A stretch of 64,000 nucleotides of DNA, taken from Kitasatospora sp. MMS16-BH015. GTDB lineage: Bacteria; Actinomycetota; Actinomycetes; Streptomycetales; Streptomycetaceae. A program made the translations under genes and the position numbers. Each line of letters starts with the position of its first letter. The stretch's first letter is position 1. Location of the stretch: contig NZ_CP025394.1 in NCBI RefSeq assembly GCF_002943525.1, positions 4,650,001 through 4,714,000 of the forward strand. The letters are read 5' to 3'. Of the stretch, positions 1-8,423 are shown piece by piece. The notes under the pieces are model-generated. The model worked only from the letters and a program-made list of their open reading frames with translations. It searched no databases and had not been told where the DNA came from.

Positions 1-902
1 CTGAGCCAGGCCCAGGTGTCGGCCACCGTCTCCGTCACCGGGCGGCAGCGCAGACCGGCGGCCAGCGCGTTCTCGGTCACCGTCCGGTAGAGGAAGTCGT
101 GGTACTTCCCGGGCGGGGCCCAGACCGGCAGGTCCATCCAGGGCGCGACGCCGGCGGCCAGGATCGGCTCCGGGTCCGTCCAGCGCAGCTCGGCGTCCGA
201 GCCGGTCACCGCCACGCAGGCCTCCAGCAGCTCCCGCATGCTCGCGTGCCCGGTGCGGCTGGCCAGGTTGTACGGGCCGCTCAGGCCGGCCACCGCCGCG
301 TCCAGCGACCAGACGGCCAGGTCGCGCACGTCCACGTACTGCAGCGGCAGCTCCGCCGGGCCCGGCGCCAGCACCGGGCCGCCGCGGGCGATCCGGTTGA
401 GCCACCAGGGCAGCCGGCCGATGTCCTCGCCGGGGCCGAGGATCAGGCCGCTGCGCACCAGCAGCGAGCGCTCGGCGCCGAAGGCGGCCTCCACGGCCAG
501 CTCCCCGCCCCGCTTGGCGGCGGCGTACTCGGCCCCCACCTCGTCGTCCGGCGAGGCCGGTACGGCCACGCCCGCCTCGGCCGCCGCGTGGTCCACCGGC
601 TCGGCGTAGACCGAGCAGCTGGAGACGTAGACGTACCGCCCCACCCGGTCGGCCAGGGCCGCCGCCGAATCCCGGACGGCGCTCGGGCGGGCGCTCCAGG
701 TGTCCACCACCAGATCCCACTCGCCGCCGGCCAGCGCGGCCAGGCCGTCCGGGGCCGTCCGGTCGCCGTGCAGCACGGTGGCCCCCGCCGGGGTGGGCTT
801 GCTGCCCCGGTGCAGCACGGTCACGGACCAGTCCCGGGCCACGGCCTCCTCGACGACGGCGCGTCCGACGAAGCCTGTCCCTCCGAGCATCAGAAGTCGC
901 AT
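1..902 (-). CDS. NAD-dependent epimerase/dehydratase family protein (3' end outside window)
   Basis: Reading leftward from ATG at 902, the protein begins MRLLMLGGTGFVGRAVVE, where GGTGFVG is the Gly-rich NAD(P)-binding loop of an extended short-chain dehydrogenase. Further on it has VYVSSCSVYAEP, the usual Ser region, and EYAAAKRGGE, where the Y-x3-K pair gives the catalytic Tyr and Lys. About 300 residues are present and the C-terminus lies beyond position 1. Members act on nucleotide sugars or related carbonyl substrates; the substrate cannot be read from the sequence. Family assignment is firm, function is not. Confidence 0.85.
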   Translation of the reverse strand, partial: MRLLMLGGTGFVGRAVVEEAVARDWSVTVLHRGSKPTPAGATVLHGDRTAPDGLAALAGGEWDLVVDTWSARPSAVRDSAAALADRVGRYVYVSSCSVYAEPVDHAAAEAGVAVPASPDDEVGAEYAAAKRGGELAVEAAFGAERSLLVRSGLILGPGEDIGRLPWWLNRIARGGPVLAPGPAELPLQYVDVRDLAVWSLDAAVAGLSGPYNLASRTGHASMRELLEACVAVTGSDAELRWTDPEPILAAGVAPWMDLPVWAPPGKYHDFLYRTVTENALAAGLRCRPVTETVADTWAWL

Positions 903-945
903 GCGGTCAATCTCGCGCACCGACCGGGCCCCCGTACAGCGAAAT

Positions 946-978
946 CTGCCGTCAGCCGAACGGTCCGGCTGACGGCAG
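946..978 (-). terminator. Hairpin terminator after the MFS gene
   Basis: A perfect 13-bp inverted repeat (946-958 with 966-978, 7-nt loop) starts 15 bp beyond the stop codon of the minus-strand MFS gene. It is followed on that strand by ATTTC. Such a stem is a plausible intrinsic terminator; actinomycete terminators often lack a long U tract. Confidence 0.75.
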
Positions 979-992
979 AGGGCTCCCGGTGA

Positions 993-2255
993 TCAGAGCG
1001 AGCGGTCGCGGCCCGCGCCGAAGCCCGCCACGGCGGCGACGCCGGCCAGTACCAGCATCAGCACCAGGGTGACGTTCCAGCCGCCGGTCAGCTGGTGCAG
1101 GGCGCCCGCGCCGACCGGGCCGGCCGCGGCCACCAGGTAGCCGACCGCCTGGCTCATGCCGCCCAGCTGGGCGGCGCCGGCGGCGCTGCGGGTGCGCAGC
1201 ACGATGAAGGCCAGGCCCAGGCCCAGCGAGCCGCCCTGGGCGACGCCGAGCACCGCCGCGCAGACCCAGGCGCCGGAGACCGGGGCGACCAGCAGACCGG
1301 TGATGCCCAGCGCGCTGAGCGAGGCCATGCCCACCGCGAGCCAGCTCTGGTGGGTCAGGCGGCCGGCGATCATCGGCACCAGGAAGGCGCCGACCACCTG
1401 GAGCAGGTTGCTGAAGGCGAAGACCAGGCCGGCCTGGCCGCGGTCCATGCCGTGCTCGGCCAGGATGGTCGGCATCCAGGCGACCAGGATGTAGACCAGC
1501 AGCGAGGAGATGCCCATGAAGATGCTGATCTGCCAGGCCAGCCGGGCGCGCCAGATGCCCTCGATCGGCTTGGCCGGCCCGGGGGTGGCCTGAGCCGTGG
1601 CCTGGGCCGTGGTCTGGGCGGCGGCCGGGACGGGCAGGGCCCGGGCTCGGAGCACCTGCGGCAGCCAGGCCACCGCGGCGATCAGCGCGAGCAGCGACCA
1701 GGCGCCCAGCGAGGCCTGCCAGCCGCCGCCGAGCACCTTCTCCAGCGGCACCGAGACACCGGCGGCCAGCGTGGCGCCGACCAGCATCGCGGTGGAGTAG
1801 ACCCCGGTCATGGTCGCGGCCCGCTGCGGGAACTCGCGCTTGACCAGGCCCGGCATCGAGACGTTCAGGACGGCGATCGCCACGCCGATCACCACGCAGC
1901 CCGCGTACAGCGCGCCCACCGAGGGCAGCACCCGCAGCAGCACGCCCGCGCCCAGCACCAGCACGGCGCCGAGCACCACCCGCTCGGTGCCGAACCGGCG
2001 GGTCAGCCGGGGGGTGAGCGGGGCGCCCAGGCCCTGGAAGAGCACCGGGATGGTGGTGATCAGGCCGCTCGCGGTGGTGGAGAGGCCGAAGGTGCGCTGG
2101 ATCTCGCCGACCATCGGCGAGATCGCCGCCAGGCAGGCGCGCATGTTGAGCGCGACCAGCACGATGCCCGCCAGCAGCAGGGCGGGGTGGGCGAGCCTGG
2201 TGCGAGTACGGACGACTGGGGCGACGACCGGCTGATACGCGCGGGTGACCGACAT
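993..2255 (-). CDS. MFS transporter, CynX/NimT family
   Basis: A 420-residue integral membrane protein with about 12 hydrophobic segments. It has features of the cyanate/nitroimidazole (CynX/NimT) branch of the major facilitator superfamily, including the N-terminal stretch LNMRACLAAISPMVGEI. It should sit in the cytoplasmic membrane and move a small anion or drug-like solute. ATG at 2255 (MSVTRAYQPVV) is preferred because a longer frame to 2405 would run into the neighbouring regulator gene. The GntR/FadR gene lies 77 bp upstream on the same strand, so that regulator probably controls this transporter. A short Ala/Thr/Gln-rich stretch sits in the central loop. Substrate unknown. Confidence 0.85.
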   Translation of the reverse strand: MSVTRAYQPVVAPVVRTRTRLAHPALLLAGIVLVALNMRACLAAISPMVGEIQRTFGLSTTASGLITTIPVLFQGLGAPLTPRLTRRFGTERVVLGAVLVLGAGVLLRVLPSVGALYAGCVVIGVAIAVLNVSMPGLVKREFPQRAATMTGVYSTAMLVGATLAAGVSVPLEKVLGGGWQASLGAWSLLALIAAVAWLPQVLRARALPVPAAAQTTAQATAQATPGPAKPIEGIWRARLAWQISIFMGISSLLVYILVAWMPTILAEHGMDRGQAGLVFAFSNLLQVVGAFLVPMIAGRLTHQSWLAVGMASLSALGITGLLVAPVSGAWVCAAVLGVAQGGSLGLGLAFIVLRTRSAAGAAQLGGMSQAVGYLVAAAGPVGAGALHQLTGGWNVTLVLMLVLAGVAAVAGFGAGRDRSL

Positions 2256-2332
2256 GGTGGGGTGTGCTCCGGGCAGAGTGGTGCTGGGAATGGGGGGCGT
2301 GAAGGAGCCGCCTGCGAAGGCGGCGGCGCGCG

Positions 2333-3061
2333 TTACTTCCGCGCGGCGATGGCGGCGATCAGCTGCTCCACGGCGGCCGTAGGCTCCGCGAGCAGCTCGC
2401 GACACGCGGCCTCGGCCCGGTCCGGGTCGCCGCTCTCGATCGCGTCAACCAGGGCCGCGTGGGTGGCGATGGCCACCTCGGGCATCTCGTGGTCGCCGAA
2501 GGCGGTGCGCATCGACTCGCGGACGGAGGCGCCGAAGTACCGGTACACCTCGGTCAGCGCCGGGTTGTGCGCGGCCTCCACCACGGCGGTGTGGAACTCC
2601 AGGTCGTGCTCGACGGTGGCCTCGCGGCCGGCCCGCTCGGGCTGCGCCGCCATCACCTCGGCCTCGCGGGCCAGGGCGGCGCGCATCCGCGCGATGTCCT
2701 CGGGGGTGTGCCGGACGGCGGCCAGCCGGGCGGCCTCCGCCTCCAGCGCGGCCCGTACCTCCAGCACGTCCCGCACGCCCGAGCGCTGGACCCCGCGCAG
2801 CACCGCCGCCGGGTCGCTGGTGCTCCGCACGAAGGTGCCCTCACCCTGCCGGGAGACCAGCATCCCCGCGTGCACCAGCACCCGGATCGCCTCCCGCACG
2901 GTGTTGCGCCCCACCTGCAACCGCTCGGCCAGCTCGTGCTCGGTCGGGATCTTCGCCCCCACCGGCCACGCCCCGGCGCTCAGCTGCTCCCGCAGCTGCT
3001 CGATCGCCGCGTCCACCAACGACCGCCGCCCGGGGGCCTGTAGCCCGTCGTTCCCGCTCAC
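2333..3061 (-). CDS. GntR-family transcriptional regulator, FadR (FCD) subfamily
   Basis: A 242-residue regulator with an N-terminal winged helix (PTEHELAERLQVGRNTVREA, then GMLVSRQGEGTFV) and a C-terminal all-helical FCD ligand domain with DLEFHTAVVEAAHN and a later HAALVDAIESGD. FCD proteins bind a carboxylate, often with a metal held by Asp and His residues. The start is taken as GTG 3061, because a GGGAGG ribosome site lies 8 nt upstream. An in-frame ATG at 3103 sits inside an upstream repeat and has no such site. Two exact 20-bp direct repeats lie 31-73 bp upstream and are good candidates for its own operator. It precedes the MFS gene and probably regulates it. Confidence 0.88.
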   Translation of the reverse strand: MSGNDGLQAPGRRSLVDAAIEQLREQLSAGAWPVGAKIPTEHELAERLQVGRNTVREAIRVLVHAGMLVSRQGEGTFVRSTSDPAAVLRGVQRSGVRDVLEVRAALEAEAARLAAVRHTPEDIARMRAALAREAEVMAAQPERAGREATVEHDLEFHTAVVEAAHNPALTEVYRYFGASVRESMRTAFGDHEMPEVAIATHAALVDAIESGDPDRAEAACRELLAEPTAAVEQLIAAIAARK

Positions 3062-3091
3062 GCCGCACTCCCTCCCGGTCGACACCTGTCC

Positions 3092-3134
3092 TTGCCCGGT
3101 CATCCTACAACCGATTGCCCGGTCATCCTACAAC
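3092..3134. promoter_or_regulatory. Two perfect 20-bp direct repeats upstream of the FadR-type gene
   Basis: The 20-bp word at 3092-3111 recurs exactly at 3115-3134, a spacing of 23 bp or roughly two helical turns. On the minus strand each copy begins TTGTAGGATGACC and carries TAGGAT, a fair actinomycete -10 hexamer. Placement just before the regulator's ribosome site suggests a tandem operator or promoter under autoregulation. Binding by the adjacent regulator is inference. Confidence 0.6.
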
Positions 3135-3279
3135 TGAGGTGGGTGAGTGGTCGTACGAATGCGCCGGACGGGTGGGCGGCGCTGCTGCGAGCGGGCGACG
3201 GGCCGCGTGTGGCTGTCGGGTGATCACTGAATGCGTTGATCGGATTACCGGTGATCCGGCAGCGGCCGGGCGGTGACCG

Positions 3280-6200
3280 GTGGCCGAGGAGCAAGTCGGT
3301 GTCGAGATTCGCAGCGCGGGCCCTGCGGGGGCTGCTGGTGCTGGCCCTGACCTTCGGCCTGGTCGGGCCGCCCCGACCAACCCGCTGCCGGGCGGCAAGC
3401 TCACCTACACCCTGACCCTCACCGGCACCGGCCAGGCCGACTACCTCGGCGCCCAGGTCAACGACGACCTGACCAACGTGCTGCGGGGAGCCGACTACAA
3501 CAACGACGCGACAGCCACGGCCGGTTCGGCCCCGACGTACACAGCACCACGCCTCACCTGGTCGGGCACCGTCCCGGCCGGCGGCTCGGTCCGGATCACC
3601 TACAGCGTGACGGTGAAGGACCCGGTGCCGGCGGGTGCGACCACGCTGACGAACGCGGTGACGACGAACGTGCCGGGGGTCTGCCCGTCGGGGTCGACCG
3701 ATCCGAACTGTTCGACGAGTACGAAGCTGCCGAGGTTGGAGATCGCGAAGACTGCAACTCCCAACCCCGCCAGGGTCGGTGACAAGGTCGCCTACACGGT
3801 GACGGTGCACAACACGGGTGACGCCGACTACCCGAACGCCCAGGTGGTCGACGACCTCACCGAGGTGCTGACCGGCGCGACGTACAACAACGACGCGGCC
3901 TCGACCACCGCGCCGGCGCCGACCTACGCGGCGCCGAAGCTCACCTGGACCGGGCTGGTGGCCAAGGGCGCCACGGTGACGCTCACGTACAGCGTCACGG
4001 CCACGGGTGCGAGCAGCAAGCTGCTGGTCAACAAGGTTTCGGCCGACGGCAGCACCTGCAAGGACGGCTGCACCAACGAGGTGCCACTGGCCTCGCTGAC
4101 CGTCGTCAAGGTCTCCTCGCCGAAGGAGCCCAAGCCCGGCGACAAGCTCACCTACACCGTGACGATGACCAACGCGGGCCAGGCCGACTACACCGACGCC
4201 CGGATCGAGGACGACCTGACCAACGTGCTGACGGGCGCGGACTACAACGGCGATGCCTCGGCCTCCACCGGCGCGACGCCCACGTACGCCGCACCGAAGC
4301 TGAGGTGGTCCGGCACGGTGGCCAAGGGCACCGGCGTGACCGTCACCTACAGCGTGACGGTGAAGAACCCGGTGCCGAGCGGGGCCACCACGCTCACCAA
4401 TGCCGTGACGACCAACATTCCTGGCCAGTGTCCGCCGGGTTCGACGGACCCGAACTGCTCGACCAGTACGAAACTGCCGCGCCTGGACATCATGAAGACG
4501 GCCTCGCCGAATCCGGCGAAGGTCGGCGACAAGGTCGTGTACCGGGTGACGGCCACCAACACGGGCGACGCCGCGTACCCCGGTGCGAGCATCGTCGACG
4601 ATCTGACGGATGTGCTCACCAACGCTACGTACGACAACGATGCTACGGCGACGGTCGGTTCGGCCCCCACGTACGCGGAGCCGAAGCTGACCTGGACCGG
4701 TGACCTGGCCAAGGGTGCGCGGGTCGTCCTGACCTACTCGGTGACCGTGAAGACCACGGCGACGGGTTCGCTGGTCAACAAGGTGACGGCCGACGGCAGC
4801 AACTGCGTCTCCGGCTCGACCGACCCCAACTGCACGACCACCACCCCGGTCGCCGCCGTGAGCGTGACCAAGACGGCCGCCCCGACCAGCCCGCTCCCGG
4901 GCGGCAAGCTGACCTACACGATCACCGTGGCCAACACCGGCCAGGCCGACTACGTCGGAGTCCAGGTCGAGGACGACCTGACCAATGTGCTGCGGGGTGC
5001 CGACTACAACAGCGACGCGGCGGCGAGCACCGCGCCGGCGCCCACCTACGCCGCCCCGAAGCTGAGTTGGGCGGGCACCGTGGCGCAGGGCGCGACGGTG
5101 ACGATCACGTACAGCGTGACGGTGAAGGATCCGGTGCCGGCGGGTGCGACCACGTTGACGAACGCGGTGACGACGAACGTGCCCGGGGTCTGCCCGCCGG
5201 GTGCGACGGATCCTAAGTGTTCGACGAGCACGAAGGTGCCGAGGCTGGAGATCGCCAAGTCGGCAACTCCCAACCCGGCCAGGGTCGGTGACAAGGTCGG
5301 CTACACGGTGACGGTGAAGAACACCGGCCAGGCGGACTACCCGAACGCGCAGATCACCGACGACCTCACCGAGGTGCTGACGGGCGCTACCTACAACAAC
5401 GACGCGGCCTCGACCACCGCGCCCACGCCCACGTACGCTGCGCCGAAGCTGACCTGGACCGGGACGGTCGCGCAGGGCGCGACGGTGACGATCACCTACA
5501 GCGTCACGGCCACGGGTGCGAGCAGCAGCAAGCTGGTCAACAAGGTGCAGGCCGACGGCAGCACCTGCAAGACGGCGTGTACCAACGAGGTGCCGCTGGC
5601 CAAGGTGGAGGTGCGCAAGACGGCCAGCCCGGCCGACCCCAAGCCGGGCGGCACGGTCACCTACACCATCACCGCCCGCAACACCGGCGAGGCCGACTAC
5701 CCGAACGCGCAGATCACCGATGACCTCACCAACGTGCTGAAGGGCGCGACGTACAACAACGACGCCGCTGCCGGCACGGCCCCGGCGCCGAGCTACACCG
5801 CGCCGCTGCTGACCTGGCGAGGGGCGGTGCCCAAGAGCGGCGCGGTGACCATCACGTACACCGTGACGGTCAAGGACCCGGTGCCGGCCGACGGGACCAC
5901 GCTCACCAATGCCGTCGCGACCAACATCCCCGGGCAGTGCCCGCCGGGGTCGACCGATCCGAAGTGCTCGACCAGCACCAGGCTGCCCCGGCTGGAGATC
6001 CTCAAGACGGCCGACCGGACGGCGACCACGCCGCTGCGGGCGGGCGAGCGGATCACCTACACGGTGACGGTGAAGAACACCGGCGACGCCGACGACCCGA
6101 ACGTCACCGTCACGGACGACCTGACCAAGGTGCTGACCGGGGCGACGTACAACGACGACGCGGCCTCGACCACGGCGCCGAACCCGACCTACGCGGCGCC

Positions 6201-8151
6201 GAAGCTGACCTGGACGGGCGCCGTGCCGAAGGGCGGCCAGGTGGTGCTGACCTACTCGGTCTCGGTCACCAACGCCGGGACGGTACTGGTCAACAAGGTC
6301 ACCGCCGACCACAGCAACTGCCGCGCCGACTCGGGCGACCCGGCCTGCACCACCACCGTGCCGACGCCCAGCGTGAAGGTGGTCAAGAAGGCCGACCCGG
6401 TGGTGGTGCGGGCGGGCGGGACCGTCACGTACACCGTCACCGTGACCAACGAGGGCACCGGCGACCAGGCCGACTTCCGGCTCACCGACGACCTGAGCAA
6501 GGTGCTGACCGGGGCCCGGTACAACGGGGACGCCACCGCCAGCAGTGGGGCGGCGCCCACGTACACCGCGCCCAGGCTGAGCTGGACCGGCACCGTGCCG
6601 GCCGGCGGGCAGGTGGTGATCCGGTACACGGTGACCACGGCCGACCCGACCCCGGCGGGGGCGGAGGAGCTGCGCAACAGCGTCTCGACCAACGTGCCGG
6701 GCGTCTGCCCGCCGGGCTCGACCGACCCGGCCTGCAGCGCGGTGGTGCTGCTGCGCGGGCTGGAGGTCACCAAGACGGTGGACAAGCCGGTGCTCTGGGC
6801 CGGTGACACCTTCACCTACACCGTCACCGTGCGGAACACCGGCGGGGTGGACTACCGGGGCGCCACCGTGGTGGACGACCTGAGCGACCCGCTCACGGCC
6901 GCCCGGTACGACAACGACGCCAAGGCCTCCAGCGGCCCGGCCCCGGTCTACGCGGCGCCGAAGCTGACCTGGACCGGCGACGTGCCCAAGGGCGGCTCGG
7001 TGGTGCTGACCTACAGCCTGCGGGCCACCGGCGGCAACGGCACACCGGTGCACAACAGGGTGACCGCGCCGGACAGCAACTGCGCGAGCGGCTCCACCGA
7101 CCCGCGCTGCACCACCGAGGTCGACATGATCGTCGACCGGCTGAAGTTCGCCACGAAGATCGCGAAGACGGTCTCGCCCGCCAACCCGGCCCCCGGCGAC
7201 ACCCTCACCTACCGGATCACCGTGCAGAACCTCAGCGGGGCCGACTACCCGGAGGCCCGGCTCACCGACGACCTGACCGAGGTGCTCAAGGGGGCGAGCT
7301 ACGACCGGAACGCCACCGCGACCAGCGCGGCGGGCGACCCGGTGGCCGCCCCGGTCTACACCGAGCCCACCCTCGGCTGGGGCCCGGCCATGCTGCGGAT
7401 GGACGACACCGTGACGGTCACCTACTCGGTGACCATCCGCAAGCCGCTGCCGGCCGGGGTGACCAGCCTGCGGAACTCGGTGGTCGGCGGGGAGAACAGC
7501 AACTGCCGCCCCGACCGGCAGGCGCCGGAGTGCACCACGGTGACCACCCTGGCCAAGCTGGTGCTCACCAAGACCGCCACCCCGGGCAGCGTCAAGGTCG
7601 GTGAGGTGGTCGGCTACCGGATCACCGCCGTCAACACCGGCACCGCCGACTACACCGGCGCGGTGATCCAGGACGACCTGACCAAGGTGCTCCCCTGGGC
7701 CCGGTACAACGGCAACGCCACCTCGAGCAGCGGCCCGGACCCGGTCTTCACCAGCCCGCTGCTCAGCTGGCAGGGCACCGTCCCGGCCGGCGGCTCGGTC
7801 TCGATCACGTACACGGTGACCGCACAGGCGGCCACCCCGATCGGGCAGGGCCTGGTCAACCTGGCGGGGGCGAGCGGCAGCAACTGCCCGCTGCCGATGC
7901 CGGCCCGGGCGGCGGCCCGCGGGCTGCGGGCGCCCGGCGCGGTGGACCCGCGCTGCTCGACCCTGACACCCGTGTACGACCGGACCGTGGTGCCCCCGCA
8001 GCCGCCGATCCCGCCGAAACCCCCGGTCAAGCCGGTGAAGCCGCTGCCGGGCACCGGGGTGGAGGTCTACCGGACGGGGCTGCTCGCGGGCCTGTGCACC
8101 GGGCTGGCCCTGCTGGTCCTCGCGGTGGCCCACCGGCGCCGCCGGGGCTGA
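3280..8151 (+). CDS. Giant DUF11-repeat surface protein with LPGTG anchor (N-terminus frame-disrupted)
   Basis: The open frame encodes 1623 residues made almost entirely of 12 tandem DUF11-type beta-sandwich repeats of about 120 residues. Repeat starts resemble xxxTKTATPNPxxVGD, and each repeat carries an N-T-G-x-A-D-Y strand and a DDLT motif. Repeats alternate: odd ones end with a TNxPGxCPPGSTDPxC segment, even ones with a VNKVxADGSxC segment, so the array is six A-B pairs. The C-terminus has a proline-rich spacer, LPGTG at residues 1589-1593, a hydrophobic segment and RRRR, a classic sortase signal for covalent cell-wall attachment. This frame has no signal peptide: residues 1-30 are non-hydrophobic, and GTG 3280 is the earliest start after an in-frame stop at 3274. 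A good signal peptide lies in another frame at 3299. One missing base near 3365 would join them. Confidence 0.8.
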   Translation: MAEEQVGVEIRSAGPAGAAGAGPDLRPGRAAPTNPLPGGKLTYTLTLTGTGQADYLGAQVNDDLTNVLRGADYNNDATATAGSAPTYTAPRLTWSGTVPAGGSVRITYSVTVKDPVPAGATTLTNAVTTNVPGVCPSGSTDPNCSTSTKLPRLEIAKTATPNPARVGDKVAYTVTVHNTGDADYPNAQVVDDLTEVLTGATYNNDAASTTAPAPTYAAPKLTWTGLVAKGATVTLTYSVTATGASSKLLVNKVSADGSTCKDGCTNEVPLASLTVVKVSSPKEPKPGDKLTYTVTMTNAGQADYTDARIEDDLTNVLTGADYNGDASASTGATPTYAAPKLRWSGTVAKGTGVTVTYSVTVKNPVPSGATTLTNAVTTNIPGQCPPGSTDPNCSTSTKLPRLDIMKTASPNPAKVGDKVVYRVTATNTGDAAYPGASIVDDLTDVLTNATYDNDATATVGSAPTYAEPKLTWTGDLAKGARVVLTYSVTVKTTATGSLVNKVTADGSNCVSGSTDPNCTTTTPVAAVSVTKTAAPTSPLPGGKLTYTITVANTGQADYVGVQVEDDLTNVLRGADYNSDAAASTAPAPTYAAPKLSWAGTVAQGATVTITYSVTVKDPVPAGATTLTNAVTTNVPGVCPPGATDPKCSTSTKVPRLEIAKSATPNPARVGDKVGYTVTVKNTGQADYPNAQITDDLTEVLTGATYNNDAASTTAPTPTYAAPKLTWTGTVAQGATVTITYSVTATGASSSKLVNKVQADGSTCKTACTNEVPLAKVEVRKTASPADPKPGGTVTYTITARNTGEADYPNAQITDDLTNVLKGATYNNDAAAGTAPAPSYTAPLLTWRGAVPKSGAVTITYTVTVKDPVPADGTTLTNAVATNIPGQCPPGSTDPKCSTSTRLPRLEILKTADRTATTPLRAGERITYTVTVKNTGDADDPNVTVTDDLTKVLTGATYNDDAASTTAPNPTYAAPKLTWTGAVPKGGQVVLTYSVSVTNAGTVLVNKVTADHSNCRADSGDPACTTTVPTPSVKVVKKADPVVVRAGGTVTYTVTVTNEGTGDQADFRLTDDLSKVLTGARYNGDATASSGAAPTYTAPRLSWTGTVPAGGQVVIRYTVTTADPTPAGAEELRNSVSTNVPGVCPPGSTDPACSAVVLLRGLEVTKTVDKPVLWAGDTFTYTVTVRNTGGVDYRGATVVDDLSDPLTAARYDNDAKASSGPAPVYAAPKLTWTGDVPKGGSVVLTYSLRATGGNGTPVHNRVTAPDSNCASGSTDPRCTTEVDMIVDRLKFATKIAKTVSPANPAPGDTLTYRITVQNLSGADYPEARLTDDLTEVLKGASYDRNATATSAAGDPVAAPVYTEPTLGWGPAMLRMDDTVTVTYSVTIRKPLPAGVTSLRNSVVGGENSNCRPDRQAPECTTVTTLAKLVLTKTATPGSVKVGEVVGYRITAVNTGTADYTGAVIQDDLTKVLPWARYNGNATSSSGPDPVFTSPLLSWQGTVPAGGSVSITYTVTAQAATPIGQGLVNLAGASGSNCPLPMPARAAARGLRAPGAVDPRCSTLTPVYDRTVVPPQPPIPPKPPVKPVKPLPGTGVEVYRTGLLAGLCTGLALLVLAVAHRRRRG
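3299..3415 (+). other. Signal-peptide reading frame of the DUF11 protein, out of frame with the repeats
   Basis: GTG at 3299 is preceded by GAGGAG at 3284-3289, a proper ribosome site. It encodes a textbook Sec signal: MSRFAARALRGLLV followed by LALTFGLVG. The frame then ends at TGA 3413-3415 after 38 residues. The repeat domains begin in another frame at about 3370. Adding one G to the GGG run at 3365-3367 gives the continuous junction FGLVGAAPTNPLPGG. This strongly suggests an indel, either biological or a sequencing error. Confidence 0.7.
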
Positions 8152-8160
8152 GCCACCGCC

Positions 8161-8211
8161 CGCCGAACGGACCGTGCCCACCGTCAACCCGGTGGACGCG
8201 GTCCGTCGGCA
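8161..8211 (+). terminator. Stem-loop terminator after the DUF11 gene
   Basis: Immediately past the stop codon the arms GCCGAACGGACCG and CGGTCCGTCGGC pair with one bulge. Inside them CCACCG pairs with CGGTGG. The compound hairpin has no T tract but is well placed to end the large transcript. Confidence 0.65.
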
Positions 8212-8228
8212 CCTCCGCCGTGTTGGAT

Positions 8229-8240
8229 GATTGGCCAATC
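8229..8240. promoter_or_regulatory. 12-bp perfect palindrome upstream of the LCP gene
   Basis: GATTGGCCAATC is a perfect palindrome in the otherwise unassigned 8212-8423 interval ahead of the LCP gene. An A/T-rich TATATG lies about 35 bp further on, at 8276-8281, and could be part of a promoter. An operator role is inference from position only. Confidence 0.35.
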
Positions 8241-8423
8241 GGGAGCCCAGGCAGTGACTCCGCAATGTTGCCTTTATATGCTCCGCTGAAGCTCTACGCG
8301 TCCGTACGGTACGGCGCCCGGCCCCGAGGGGCGGGCGGCAGGTTCGGTCGGCCTGGGGCGCCCGTCTCCGGGCACCGCTCTGGTGACGGGGGCAGTACCT
8401 GTCGGCCGGTGAAGGGTGTACGA

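Noticed and set aside
993..2405. Longer 470-residue version of the CynX-type transporter
   Set aside because: It would overlap the end of the regulator gene, and the added 50 residues are hydrophilic and unlike the family.
3365..3415. Programmed ribosomal frameshift joining signal peptide and repeats
   Set aside because: No slippery heptamer with a downstream pseudoknot is evident, and a single-base indel explains it more simply. Not excluded, but not claimed.
3370..7980. CRISPR-like or mobile repeat array
   Set aside because: The periodicity of about 360 bp is in frame and encodes DUF11 domains; there are no short repeats with unique spacers.
3100..8265. Very long open frame antisense to the DUF11 gene (over 1700 codons), plus other long antisense frames across GC-rich genes
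   Set aside because: In very GC-rich DNA the frame opposite a biased gene is often open. The translations are Arg/Gly/His-rich, have no domain, and mirror the repeats of the real gene.
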